Source: Reticulitermes speratus (taxonomy: Eukaryota > Arthropoda > Insecta > Blattodea > Rhinotermitidae). From it: a stretch of DNA of 64,000 bases. The position numbers and the translations under genes were made by a program. The notes beneath the pieces were generated by a model that was given only the letters and a program-made list of their open reading frames with translations, had not been told where the DNA came from and did no database searches. This document shows, in pieces, positions 21,012 through 32,860 of this stretch. Where the stretch lies: contig JAJKFL010000042.1 in NCBI GenBank assembly GCA_021186555.1, positions 8,043,281 to 8,107,280 on the forward strand. Direction: 5' to 3'. Position 1 is the stretch's first letter, and each line of letters opens with the position of its first letter.

Positions 21012-22700
21012 ACTTCAATGGACTTTATACTAACAGTGCACTATTTCAACCGGACGTATACTCATAGTGCTGTTTCAACGGGACGTATACTAACAGTGCA
21101 CTATTTCAACCGGATGTATACTCATATTGCTGTTTCAACGGGACCTACACTGATAGTGCTCTATTTCAACGGGACATATACTCATATTGCTGTTTCAACG
21201 GGACCTACACTGACAGTGCTCTATTTCAACGGGACGTATACTCTTATTGCTATTTCAACGGAACGTATACTAACAGTGCACTATTTCAACCGGACGTATA
21301 CTCATATTGCTGTTTCAACGGGACCTACACTGACAGTGCTCTATTTCAACGGGACGTATACTCATATTGCTGTTTCAACGGGACGTATACTAACAGTGCT
21401 CTATTTCGACGGGACGTAAACTTATATTGCTGTTTCAACGGGACCTACACTGACAGTGCTCTATTTCAACGGGACGTATACTCATATTGCTGTTTCAACG
21501 GGACGTATACTCATATTGCTGTTTCAACGGGACGTATACTAACAGTGCACTATTTCAACCGGACGTATACTCATATTGCTGTTTCAACGGGACCTACACT
21601 GACAGTGCTCTATTTCAACGGGACGTATACTCATATTGCTGTTTCAAGAGGACGTATACAAACAGTGCTATATTTCGAAAGGACGTTTACTAACAGTGCT
21701 CTGTTTCTATGGGACCTATACTCACATTGCTATATTTCAACGAGACGTATATTAACTGTGCTATATTTCAACTGGACGTATACTAACAGTGCTATATTTC
21801 GAAAGGACGTTTACTAACAGTGCTCTGTTTCCATGGGACCTATACTCACATTGCTATATTTCAACGAGACGTATATTAACTGTGCTATATTTCAACTGGA
21901 CGTATACTAACGGTGCTATATTTCCACGGGACTATACTAACAGTGCTCTATTTCCACGGGGTTATACTAACAGTGCTATATTTCCACGGGACTATACTTA
22001 CAGTGCTATATTTCCACGGGACTATACTAACAGTGCTATAATTCCACGGGACTATACTAACAGTGCTCTATTTCCACGGGGCTATACTAACAGTGCTATA
22101 TTTCCACGGACTATACTAACAGTGCTATAATTCCACGGGACTATACTAACAGTGCTATAATTCCACGGGACTATGCTAACAGTGCTATATTTCCACGGGA
22201 CTATACTAACAGTGCTATAATTCCACGGGACTATGCTAACAGTGCTATATTTCCACGGGACTATACTAACAGTGCTATAATTCCACGGGACTATGCTAAC
22301 AGTGCTATATTTCCACGGGACTATACTAACAGTGCTATATTTCCACGGGACTATACTAACAGTGCTATAATTCCACGGGACTATGCTAACAGTGCTATAT
22401 TTCCACGGGACTATACTAACAGTGCTATATTTCCACGGGACTATGCTAACAGTGCTATATTTCAACGGATGTATGCAATAAGTGTTGTATTTTAAAGAAA
22501 TATATATAATTGTGCTTTACTTCAACGGACCTTGTACAAGATGTGCTCTATTTCAACGGGATAGACACTAATAGTGTACATTTCAACGGGATGTATACCA
22601 TTTGTGCTTTATTTAAACTCATTGTATATAAGATGTGTTCTGTTTCAAATAGATATACACTAATAATGCTGTATTAGAACAGGATGTAGGCTTGTACCAA
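21012..22700 (+). repeat. 30 bp minisatellite with drifting unit
   Basis: Units of about 29-31 bp. The left part (21012-21720) alternates two types to form about 60 bp pairs: 'cgggacgtatactcatattg' and 'acctacactgacagtgctct'. The right part (21900-22465) uses 'ctatactaacagtgctatat' with 'ttccacggga'. Beyond 22470 units decay until about 22830. Long open frames here on both strands come from the period being a multiple of 3. Confidence 0.95.
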
Positions 22701-23239
22701 CAGTGCTATATTTTACCTGGCAGTGCAGTAGCTTTGCTTAGTTCAACGCGCTGTAGACAAGCTGTGCCACGTGTCAACACACTGTGTGCATGCTAACAGT
22801 GCTACGTGCAATGCTACAACGTTGTGTCATCCGAGGACACCACAGATGATGTTCATCTAGATCCATACTTAACTTTCGCAGATGATAAGATTTATTATGC
22901 AAAAGAACGATCCACTGCCTCAGTTTCTTTTCTCTCCTCTTCGTATTTCAAGTTTCTTTTAACATGTCGCTTTGGTTAGTTTTGCTGTTAGGACTATAGA
23001 ACCCTTAATTAATAGAATATGTCTGAGTTGTATGCGTACCGCTTCAGAAGTGAAGTAATATACCAAGCTGTTGTTGTCTACACGTCGTCGTATGAATCTT
23101 AGACTTAAGAATGCCTGTTATGTAACTGATACAAGCTGTGATCTGTAAATATGTCCTTGTCTAATCACAAATAATATTAACATCTTATCCCAATTGATAG
23201 AGAACATTTTTTTTTAATTTTGTACCAAGGGGAAAAAGG
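22701..23239. other. Decayed array edge and unassigned DNA
   Basis: Diverged relics of the 30 bp unit persist to about 22830 ('acagtgctacgtgc'). The rest has no recognisable feature. Confidence 0.5.
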
Positions 23240-24520
23240 GAAATCCATTTCAATCTATTTATGGGCATGAGAGAACTATTTAAATCTATTGATGGGCATG
23301 GCAATACTACTTCAATCTATTGATGGACATGAGACAAATAGTATTTCAATCTATTGAGGGACATGAGATAATTATTTCAATCTATTGATGAGCGTGAGAG
23401 AACTATTTCAATCTATTGATGGGCATGAGAGTACTATTTCGATCTATTGATGGGCATGAGAGAACTATTTCAATCTATTGATGGGCATGAGAGAAATATT
23501 TCAATCTATTGACGGGCATCAGAGAAATATTTCCATTTATTGATGGGCATGAGAGAACTATTTCAGTCTATTGATGGGCATGAGAGAACTATTTAAATCT
23601 ATTGATGGGCATGAGAGAGCTATTTCACTCTATTGATGGGCATGAGATAAATATTTCAATTTATTGATAGGCATGAGAGAACTATTTAAATCTATTGATG
23701 GGCATGACAGTACTACTTCAATCTATTGATGGACATGAGACAAATAGTATTTCAATCTATTGAGGGACATGAGATAATTATTTCAATCTATTGATGAGCG
23801 TGAGAGAACTATTTCAATCTATTGATGGGCATGAGAGTACTATTTCGATCTATTGATGGGCATGAGAGAACTATTTCAATCTATTGATGAGCATGAGAGA
23901 AATATTTCAATCTATTGACGGGCATCAGAGAAATATTTCCATTTATTGATGGGCATGAGAGAACTATTTCAGTCTATTGATGGGCATGAGAGAACTATTT
24001 AAATCTATAGATGGGCATGAGAGAGCTATTTCACTCTATTGATGGGCATGAGATAAATATTTCAATTTATTGATGGGCATGAGAGAACTATTTAATCTAT
24101 TGATGGGCATGACAGTACTACTTTCAATCTATTGATGGACATGAGACAAATAGTATTTCAATCTATTGAGGGACATGAGATAATTATTTCAATCTATTGA
24201 TGGGCGTGAGAGAACTATTTCAATCTATTGATGGGCATGAGAGTACTATTTCAATCTATTGATGGGCATGAGAGAACTATTTCAATCTATTGATGGGCAT
24301 GAGAGAACTATTTCAATCTATTGATGGGCATGAGAGAGCTATTTCAATCTATTGATGTGCATGAGATAATTATTTTAATTATTGATGGACATGAGAGAAC
24401 TATTTAATCTATTGATGGGCATGAGAGTAATATTTCGATCTATTGATGGGTATTAGAGAAATATTTCAATTTATTAATGGGCATTAGAGAACTATTTCAA
24501 TCTATTGATGGGTATGAATT
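23240..24520 (+). repeat. 31 bp minisatellite with 406 bp higher-order unit
   Basis: About 41 copies of a 29-33 bp unit, 'tttcaatctattgatgggca' plus 'tgagagaacta'. The rare variant 'gagacaaatagtatttcaat' occurs at 23331, 23737 and 24143, exactly 406 bp apart, and the variants between them repeat in the same order. About 13 monomers therefore make a higher-order unit that is present nearly three times. Confidence 0.95.
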
Positions 24521-25335
24521 AACTTCCTGCTCTTGCTTCGTACTAGGGAAATCCTGGGTAGCATCGTTTAACGGAGTGATTAAACCGGGAAAACATTAAT
24601 GACAATAACCGGTGTCTCTATTGAGTTTTAAACCCTGGGCCTAAAAAATACGAAGCAGACTCGCTGTCCATTCAACAGCGAGTTTTGTTGACGTGCATAT
24701 TGATTTTCTGAGACATTTTGAGGCGTTTATGAATATCATGGTACATTTACCACTCCCTCAATTTCAAGTGAGACTTTCCCGCAAGCCCTTTGTGGTTTTT
24801 ACTTTGATCAGTCCAGTAATATTAGAATATATAATTAGTTGTGTCACGTCTCTGTTCACAGGTCACAGCGTATTCATACCTTCTACAAAGTCATTACAAA
24901 GAAAAGTGTGAACTTATATATATTGGCTCAGTATATAATAAAAATAATATTTAAATTACTCTATCAATAAAGGCGAAATTAAATGAATATTTATTGACTT
25001 GCATGGCCTCTTGTTGTCTTTGTATAGTCAGCGAAATGAATCTCTATTGACAGAGAATTTTTATTATCAAGGGGTGGTATCACTGAGCTAATATGCAAAC
25101 TAAATCTCTGTTCTGCTGCTAAGGTTGTAATGACAATATCACTGTAGCGGCGATGGACCTGTCTGTAAGTTGCTGTTGCAGGTTATCGTGCGGTAAATTA
25201 CAGTAGATATAGACAAGGTTTCTCTGTTATTTTGCGAGAATATCTTTCGACGGTACTTATTTCAGTACAAAATGTGTGTAATATAATGTAGCCCTCTAAT
25301 TTTATGTACGTATATATCTCTGGATTATGTGCATA
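24521..25335. other. Unassigned intergenic DNA
   Basis: A 72-codon frame at 24693-24911 has no recognisable domain. No other feature. Confidence 0.4.
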
Positions 25336-25337
25336 TA

Positions 25338-25505
25338 AAGTCAAACCCTGTTATAACGACATCGGTTTATACGACACCTCGCTTATACAGTCAAATATTC
25401 TGTGGTACCAATTAGTTCGTCACTGTTAACCGTCACATTATACTCCTCGGTTATAACGACACTCGTTTATAACGACACAAACTTTTCAGTCCCTTTCATG
25501 ACTTT
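25338..25505. mobile_element. Pogo-like MITE
   Basis: Ends gtcaaaccctgttataac and complement of gttataaccgagttcgac are imperfect inverted repeats, with further internal 'ttataacgacac' copies. Flanking TA dinucleotides fit the Tc1/mariner/pogo group. No transposase. Confidence 0.55.
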
Positions 25506-25721
25506 ATAACCGAGTTCGACCCTATATGTATTTAAATTCCAGTCTTTAAAGTCTTAATCCTTCCATGTGAAGTAGGTCTTGTTAATTGAATCAATAAATT
25601 TTGGACAGTGGTTTCACGTAAGTTTTGTCAGTTAGTTTGTTAGGACTTCTTCTATTGCCACAACACACAACACCACATAAAGTTCTAATAAGTAGCTATA
25701 ATTGATAAAACGTAAGTCTTG

Positions 25722-25800
25722 CTAGCATCTCCTTTCGTCAGGTTTTCGTACCAGAACTTTGTATGCATTTCTCCTCTCTTCCATGCCTGCTGCAAGCACT
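25722..25800 (-). pseudogene. LINE reverse transcriptase tail relic
   Basis: Minus strand reads MEERRNAYKVLVRKPDERRC, equivalent to the [15 protein letters not shown] stretch of the LINE at 39694. Only about 25 codons survive, next to a G/C homopolymer at 25801. Confidence 0.6.
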
Positions 25801-25867
25801 GCCCCCCCCCCCCACACGCAGTGTATCATAGCACCAAATTTAATAAACCTGCTCTCCGTACGCAATA

Positions 25868-26190
25868 GGGCACGCGGTTGCGCAGTTGGTTGAGGCACTG
25901 CTGTACAAGCCGGAAGGTCGCGGGTTCGATTCCCGATGGTGTCATTGGAATGTTTCATTGAAATAATCGTTTCGGTCGCACTGTGGCCCTGGGGTCGACT
26001 CAGCCGCTAACAGAAATGAATACCAGGAATATTTCCTGGGAGGTAAAGGCGGCCGGTGCGTAGGGCTGACAACCTTACCACCTTCATGTGCCGATTGTCT
26101 AGAAACCTGGGAGCCTCAACCTCCTGGGACTCTAAGGGCCTGTCCAGGCCTATGATGGGATTGCTTTACCTTTACCGTTTACTTCTGTAC
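25868..26190 (+). mobile_element. tRNA-derived SINE, S3 group
   Basis: Complete-looking S3 copy: head 'ggttgcgcagttggttgagg' then 'gcgggttcgattcccgatgg' (B box), body 'ctggggtcgactcagccgct' and 'atttcctgggaggtaaaggc', tail 'gggcctgtccaggcct' ending in 'ttgctttacctttacc'. Confidence 0.85.
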
Positions 26191-26470
26191 ACAGTATTGC
26201 TCCTAACTTGTTAAATCCGGAATAAGATTTGAAGTTTCCTTGTAGATAGGAATTAATACATGCTCTGTTATTTTAATGTACGACACCTTGCAGTGTGGCA
26301 AGTTGGTACGAAAATTTCGGAGGAACTTTACAGCCTTCGTGTAATTGTGTGTTGTTTTGAAGGTCATTATTTGAGTAAAATTTGTTTCATCTTTGCCTTC
26401 TGCCATCATTTGACAAAAAGTCTGTTTCTTCTCTGCATTTCGAAGAAATTTTCTAAAGGCACTAATGCTA

Positions 26471-26504
<34 letters not shown>

Positions 26505-26734
26505 CAGTCTGTAAGTAACAACTCCCAAACTGTTCCACAGATTTTGATCAAAGGATAGGATTCTTCGTTTCGTTTTATCCAAAATATTTTCACATACATG
26601 TGTTTGAGCGATATCCTTATATGTTATAATGTGCTTGGTTTGTGATTGTGTGACTGAGTGATTAGTTGCAGATAGTTAGGCCAGATGGCAGTTATCGTTG
26701 TGAAGCATTCTAGAAGTAAAGAGGTACGTATGCT
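26191..26734. other. Intergenic DNA with (AT)n
   Basis: An (at)n microsatellite of about 20 repeats lies at 26470-26505. Nothing else recognised. Confidence 0.5.
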
Positions 26735-26930
26735 GTTGTCGATTTCTCACCCAAGTCTCCTGATTGACTTTTAGATGGCTCTGGCAGTCATATCAGGATG
26801 AGTAGAACTTGTGCAGTCAGCGGACTGGTCACGCAATACAGAATGCACACCTCCAGATCAAGAAACCTCTGAAAGGAGGCCCTATGCTTCTCAAGGAGCG
26901 ACAGGAGGAAATAAAAAAAATAATGCTGTG
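26735..26930 (+). mobile_element. Headless S2 SINE tail
   Basis: Matches the 3' half of the S2 copy at 30170: 'tttctcacccaagtctcctg', 'tctggcagtcatatcaggat', 'gagcgacaggaggaa', ending in an A-run. The tRNA-like head is missing. Confidence 0.75.
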
Positions 26931-28059
26931 GTCGACACATCAGCGTCGCAGTTTGCGGATAGCATCTATAAAGCTCTCTTTTAAGGACCTTACTAAGTCG
27001 TGGCCTGAATGTTCAGTGAAACTGTCGTTTTGTAATATTCTTCTAGGGCTATAATACATACGAAAGGATTAGTAGAAGAATTGTCTGTGTAAATAATTGC
27101 GAGAGACGAGAATTGTCAAAATGTGTCGTGGGAATTTCAAGGTATTTGACGTCAGAAATGAGACATGTAGCAAGAAGCATGAGGACACATTCGTCTGTAA
27201 TTCTACGTTGTAACTGTGAACGCTCTGTGCAGATATTTCACAGCTGATGCGTTTTCAAGACTTATTCGGTGTCATCTATATAGAAGCTTGTTCATAAGCC
27301 TCAAACTCGCTCCGTACAACATACAAATTGGCAATGTGCTCGGTGAAGGGCTTTTTGTCAAGAGAGGAAATGCTCCACTAGAAATTTATGCAGGTATGGT
27401 ATCCTCCTCGCACTGTAATTCCCATGCACCAACAAATTACTTCTAATGAAAGAACGAACGAATTTATTACCAGGTGATTAAAAAGGGTTCATTTCATTAT
27501 GAGACATAAATATTTCATCACAAATGACTCATTCACATGACGCTGAACCTCTATGCCAAGTCTTGCGTTCCGGGCGAAATGTGATTCAGACACCATGATT
27601 AGAAGGATGTGACACTTTTAATTAGTGCGTTGTTTGCTCCATCCTTTAAAGACGTCACGATCGATATGGTGACATTTCTTTTCGGAATATCTGGGCCTAA
27701 TATCTAAGACCGGAGACTGACTACAGTGACGAAACTATTTTTTCGATTTCTCAGACTTTCCGTACAGTTAGAGACACAGCGATTGGTGATCGGAATAATT
27801 TTTGTAATTTTTTCCTTGTATACTCTAAATACTGTAAATTGTTATCTTCAATAGATAATTAAAAAAAGACAGCGCCAAAAATAAGAAGATGCACGCTTTT
27901 TTTTTTCCTATACTATCCAATCTGTTATTTAGTAGTCATCATGTAATTCGATTGTGTGTACCTTGAATTAGCGTGTTGACGTCTTTAAATACAGAATAAA
28001 TAAAATATGTATTAATATTATTCAGTATCGGCCATGCAAGACCTCAGTTTGTCAGTCGC
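26931..28059. other. Unassigned intergenic DNA
   Basis: No gene, RNA or repeat recognised. Confidence 0.4.
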
Positions 28060-28200
28060 CCGCTTTCGCAACGAAGACCCAGTTTCGATTCCAGGATATT
28101 TCATGTGGAATATATAACAGACATTGGGCACTGGGACAAGATTTTCTCCGATTATGTTTGTTTTCGCTTGCCAGACGTCTTTCTACCAATCTTCTATACT
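28060..28200 (+). mobile_element. Old SINE fragment, S5-like
   Basis: Contains 'cactgggacaagattttctc' followed by 'cgattatgtttg', parallel to 'actgggacagatttttctcc' in the S5 copy at 57708. The B box is eroded ('gtttcgattccagg'). Confidence 0.45.
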
Positions 28201-28224
28201 TTTATTATCAGCGTCATATATTCT

Positions 28225-28784
28225 AGGGCAGGAGTCCCCGAACATTTCCTTCTGCATGCAGAGTCTGTATTTGTTTTGCTAATGGAGGGCCAGATAATCC
28301 AAAAAAAAACATCGTGACATTAATACATAATTCACCGAATTATGTATTATTTAAGCAAAATACCTAATTTGCTATAGCCTATGTAGCAGGTAAATTGCTA
28401 CAGATATGGCATCCTGATAAGTTGGTCATTGTCATTAAATCTTACAGAAGTACCACCTGCCATACCTCGTGGTAAGAATTACACTACGAAATCGATCTTG
28501 TTAGCATAATTGTACTTGTAGTACCATTCACAAAATGTGAGCAAGTTGTTCGTCATAAAGGAAGAATAATTAGTACTTTGGGTTTTAGACTTCTTACGCT
28601 CTGATATTACTTAGTGGGGGAGTGAGAGTGGTGCGTGTCTGATAAGAAATAACTAAGAAATGTGGGGCAGACTTTGTGTTACCTATTACCAAAAGTGACT
28701 TTGTTACTAGATATGCTAGCACTCATTTGAAATAAACCAGTCTAAATCCCAACCAATAATTTAATGACGTATCATAACTTATTA
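28225..28784. other. Intergenic DNA, possible hAT end
   Basis: 'caggagtccccgaac' at about 28229 resembles a hAT transposon terminus (CAGGGGTCCCCAAAC type), but no partner end was found. The rest has no recognisable feature. Confidence 0.35.
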
Positions 28785-29053
28785 GCCGATCCCAGTGGCC
28801 GTGCGGTCTAAGGCGTGGGTCTTCGGCCGCTCGCTTACTGGGATCGTGGGTTCGAATCCCACCGGGGGCATGGATGTTTGTCTCTTGTGAGTGTTGTGTG
28901 TTGTTGTCAGGTAGAGGTCTCTGTGTCGAGCCGATCCCTCGTCCAGTGGAGTCCTACCGACTGTGGTGTGTCTCTCAGTGTGATCAAAAGAAATTACAAC
29001 CTCGACACTGAAACGGGAAAACCGGAGTAGGTAGAAGAGGGCGACTAAAAAAA
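28785..29053 (+). mobile_element. tRNA-derived SINE, S1 group, full length
   Basis: Starts gccgatcccagtggccgtgc with A box-like ggtctaaggcg and B box gggttcgaatccc, then body 'cgggggcatggatgtttgtc' and 'gtcaggtagaggtctctg', ending in an A-run. Exact 14 bp target duplication atcataacttatta at 28771-28784 and 29054-29067 sets both ends. Confidence 0.9.
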
Positions 29054-29067
29054 ATCATAACTTATTA

Positions 29068-29661
29068 CATTTGCTTAATTACTGAAATTAAATAGGTTTT
29101 TACAACTCAACATTCAGTTTTGTAGGTATATAATACAAAATGTTTATCTGTCCAGAAGACGCCATTTTGGATTTATATTAAAAATCCTATCCGCAGACAA
29201 GAGAAATTAGGTGTGAATAGACGACATAGCTGGAGATGGTTATCGTAGCAACTTTACAGCAAACACAATACGTATATATTTTACACAAAGTACTGTACTA
29301 AGCGCCTCTGTATATTTCTTTCAAAAAACAATTGTGTCACAGGTATTTACTAAAATAAAAGCCGGACATCCCTTCTGCAAACGTGTAAATATCCAGTTAT
29401 TCTACGTCTGATAAACAAAAATAAAATTCTACATCAGAGAAGTACTAATAGAATATTAACATAACATTAGGAAGAGGTGAAATGAAGTTACCCGACCAGT
29501 CGGTCATAAAATGTAATCACAGACGTAAAGAAGAATATTTACGTCTGCACGTATCAGAAACACTATTAGCATGAAATATAACAGTAATTTATAACGGGCA
29601 TCAAGAAATTATTAAATGATCTTAAATGATTTTAAGTTACAAATTGTGTATTGTGATAACA
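29068..29661. other. Unassigned intergenic DNA
   Basis: AT-rich, no recognisable feature. Confidence 0.4.
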
Positions 29662-29672
29662 CGAGATCACAA

Positions 29673-29924
29673 AACTTAACATTGTATTTACCGTGCATTT
29701 TCAATTAAGATATGTTCATAAACACCAACTAATGCACATAAACTTTTTTCACAATAGTTTATTCTTAATAAATGTAATAACTGTAAGGTCTATGCAAAAT
29801 AATCTTTACGACCCCCTGAAGATGGTGGTTTAAACCACCGAAATACGTATTGGGGAATTTTAAGAATAAACTATTGTGAAAAAATTTTATGTGCATTAGT
29901 TGGTGTTTATTGAACATATCTTAA
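29673..29924 (+). mobile_element. Foldback element with one hammerhead
   Basis: Target duplication cgagatcacaa at 29662-29672 and 29925-29935. Next comes a 32 bp extension with ACCGTGCATTTT (29673-29704), then a left arm (29705 to about 29767) inverted against the right arm (29862-29924), with a short centre that holds the hammerhead. 3' motif gtgcattagttggtg at 29891-29905. The left arm has no hammerhead. Confidence 0.85.
29810..29856 (+). ncRNA. Hammerhead ribozyme candidate
   Basis: Core CTGAAGA at 29816-29822, an extra U, stem II GGTGG/CCACC with loop tttaaa, GAAA at 29840-29843, stem III tacgta (palindromic), U16.1 at 29850, and predicted cleavage after U29851. Stem I is CCCC with GGGG. 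Core bases are all intact. The base next to the core in stem III is U rather than the usual C, which could slow it. Confidence 0.75.
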
Positions 29925-30169
29925 CGAGATCACAAGTTTAATAAATAAAGGTGTGACACGCAAAACACTAACCTAATTGTATTAATATTATTCCGAATAA
30001 ATCTCTCAGATTTCCGAATTATGTCGCTATATCGTAAATATAATAATAAAAAATATTGCTCTTCCGACTGATCTTTAAATGTTTATTTATTGAATAGCCA
30101 TTTTAATATTATCATCTCATTTGCGTCTCTTTTCTAGGTGGGGTATAGGCCTACCCTTCACGTATTTTG

Positions 30170-30545
30170 TCGTCCTCGGTGGACTAGTGGTTATCGTGCT
30201 CGCCACTGGACCCAAGGTTCGCGGGTTCAATGGATTTTTAAGGGTGATAAAAATCCGTAGCACAACTTCCTTCGGAGGGGAAGTAAAGCCGTCGGTCCCA
30301 TGTCGTAGATTTACGGCATGTAAAAGAACCTTAGATATGTTTCGTAAGCAAAATTCGGCGGCCATTTCTCACCCAAGTCTCCTGATTGACTGGTAGATGT
30401 CTCTGGCAGTCATATCAGGATGAGTAGAAATTGTGCAGTCAGTGGACTGGTCACTCACTATAGAATGCACACATCCAGACCAAGAAACCTCTGAAAGGAG
30501 GCCTTATGCTTCGCAAGGAGCGACAGGAGGAAAACTAACTAAAAA
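30170..30545 (+). mobile_element. tRNA-derived SINE, S2 group, full length
   Basis: Head 'cgtcctcggtggactagtgg' and B box region 'ggttcgcgggttc', body 'taagggtgataaaaatccg', 'gtcggtcccatgtcgtag', tail ending in A-rich sequence. Exact 14 bp target duplication cttcacgtattttg at 30156-30169 and 30546-30559. Confidence 0.9.
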
Positions 30546-30559
30546 CTTCACGTATTTTG

Positions 30560-31884
30560 AGTGCCCTCTAAAATTAAGACGTTCCATACTACCTTAAGTT
30601 ATCCCTAACGCCATGAAAGCGTATGGCGGAGTGGATACACTACTCCATTCATTCTTATGGGGTGAGTGTTTAGCTTTACGCCTGCGTCGTTTTCCACCCG
30701 AGAAAGACTCCTTACTGTATGTACACTTATAGCTCAAATAGTTAATATTTATCAGAAATGTAAATATTAGTTGACAGTAGGAAAACTTATTTGTATCTGT
30801 GTTTGAGATAGAGCGGGATTATTTTCCGAGGGCGCTCACACGCACGTTCCAGGTCAGGCTGACCCAAAACTCGTTAGTTCCCTTCATGGTTTCGCCGTCC
30901 ATAAAACTGTCTGCAGTCTCTAACACAATAAATAAGCCAACGAGAGAAATTTATAGACGATTTCCTGCATTCATTTTGTGTCGTTGTAATGTCGGCCTTG
31001 TTTGACAGGTGACATCGCCATGCAGAACAGGGGTGTACTGCGAGCATTTTGGACATCCTTCTTGTCTCCATATTTAAGACCAGAACTATGAGGTAGGAAA
31101 TTCTCAGCGAATAAACATCTCCGAAACGTCTTTACTCCAAACATCCCGTTGTGATAAAACATGAAGTATATTGAAGTAATCCGTCAGTCATTTGTGACTG
31201 ACGGATTATTTCAGTGTTCTCCGAAACTTCCACAGTACAGTCAGATTCTACACCGAGCTAATTACATAACGTATCAACATAACACAAATTGAGTTAAAAA
31301 TTTCTTTAGCCTCTACTGTACTTCCTCTTCCATAGGACGGAGCAAATAATGTGCCAAATCCTTCCACTTCTTATATGTACCAGTGTTAGCTAGCACATTT
31401 AGCGATTGCGTAAATCAGGGGTGTCAATCTCTCATGACGACGTCAGGCCGCATTCAAACTTTGTTATCGATTTACCGGTCGCCGGGGTACAAACAAGTAA
31501 CTGAATTTTAAAACAATTCATTAAAATCGCTACCAATTTAAAATCTGCCAGAAACAGGTTCACATATTACTCGGTGGTTTTCTATAAAATGTCTTGATCT
31601 GTTTTATTAATTATCCACTTTAACTAAATATTTCATGCGGGCTGTAATAGACAGGCTATCGCACTACAGGGTCTAGGCTGTATAACGTATGGCCACAGTA
31701 TCGGTGTTATTTCTTTCAACAGTTCAGGTATTTATCTTTTCTGCAGTATCCAGACCAACACTGGGCTCCAACCAGAATCCTTTCTAAATAATATCGCTGG
31801 CTGTGTCCATGATGTTAAGGTGACCGGAGTGTGAAGCATACCATTTAACTATTTCTGATGCTGGATAAATATGCATGGACTCAT
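30560..31884. other. Intergenic DNA with small hairpin
   Basis: A hairpin with 14 bp arms (taatccgtcagtca) lies at about 31174-31206. A possible hAT end, 'caggggtgtcaatctc', is at 31416. No gene recognised. Confidence 0.45.
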
Positions 31885-31912
31885 ATTTATTATTTATTAT
31901 TATTATTATTAT
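31885..31912. repeat. (TTA)n microsatellite
   Basis: About nine tta/att units immediately before the 49 bp minisatellite. Confidence 0.8.
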
Positions 31913-31924
31913 TTACTGCAATTG

Positions 31925-32511
31925 GGTTTTCACCCGGTGGCAGTAGTCCTTACACTAGTACACACAATACAAATGTTTTCACCCGGTGGCAGTAGTCCTT
32001 ACACTAGTACACACAATACAAATGTTTTCACCCGGTGGCAGTAGTCCTTACACTAGTACACACAATACAAATGTTTTCACCCGGTGGCAGTAGTCCTTAC
32101 ACTAGTACACACAATACAAATGTTTTCACCCGGTGGCAGTAGTCCTTACACTAGTACACACAATACAAATGTTTTCACCCGGTGGCAGTAGTCCTTACAC
32201 TATACACACAATACAAATGTTTTCACCCGGTGGCAGTAGTCCTTACACTAGTACACACAATACAAATGTTTTCACCCGGTGGCAGTAGTCCTTACACTAG
32301 TACACACAATACAAATGTTTTCACCCGGTGGCAGTAGTCCTTACACTAGTACACACAATACAAATGTTTTCACCCGGTGGCAGTAGTCCTTACACTAGTA
32401 CACACAATACAAATGTTTTCACCTGGTGGCAGTAGTCCTTACACTAGTACACACAATACAAATGTTTTCACCAGTGGCAGTAGTCCTTACACTAGTACAC
32501 ACAATACAAAT
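31925..32511 (+). repeat. 49 bp minisatellite, 12 copies
   Basis: Unit starts gttttcacccggtggcagta and ends caatacaaat. Most copies are identical; one lacks 2 bases (32200) and the last two have small changes. Identity between copies is near 98%, so it is recently homogenised. Confidence 0.95.
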
Positions 32512-32860
32512 GGAAATATAATATACATAAAAGTAACAATACAAAACAAACTATACACAATTACAAAACAAATACATACAGTAAATACAAGTACACACAT
32601 TAGAACACCGTACACGCATTACAAAAACATCCACACCTTAACAAAAACATCCACACCTTAACAAAAACATCCCATACAAAACTCCTCTTAACAAAAACAT
32701 CCACACCTTAACAAAAACATCCACTCCTTAACAAAAACATCCACACCTTACAAAAACACCCACACACAATACAAAAATACACACGCTCATTACAAACACA
32801 ACCACACATTAAATAATACAAAAACAACAAAACACACATATATATTCCTACTCCTCTATA
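32512..32860 (+). repeat. A-rich degenerate tandem repeat
   Basis: Short units of 'cttaacaaaaacatccacac' type (about 20 bp) repeat at 32636-32760 inside an acaca-rich tract that runs on from the minisatellite's final 'acacaatacaaat'. Confidence 0.75.

Noticed and set aside
21018-22465. Open frames of 113-133 codons with NGTYTHIAVSTG or STVSIVPW-type repeats
   Set aside because: Products of a 30 bp minisatellite; no signal, context or conserved domain.
23240-24520. Regular repeats resembling a CRISPR array
   Set aside because: There are no distinct spacers; the repeats are directly contiguous variants of one unit, and the genome is eukaryotic.
25868-25945. A tRNA gene at the start of the S3 SINE
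   Set aside because: It continues into the S3 body, shared with copies at 36684 and 41490.
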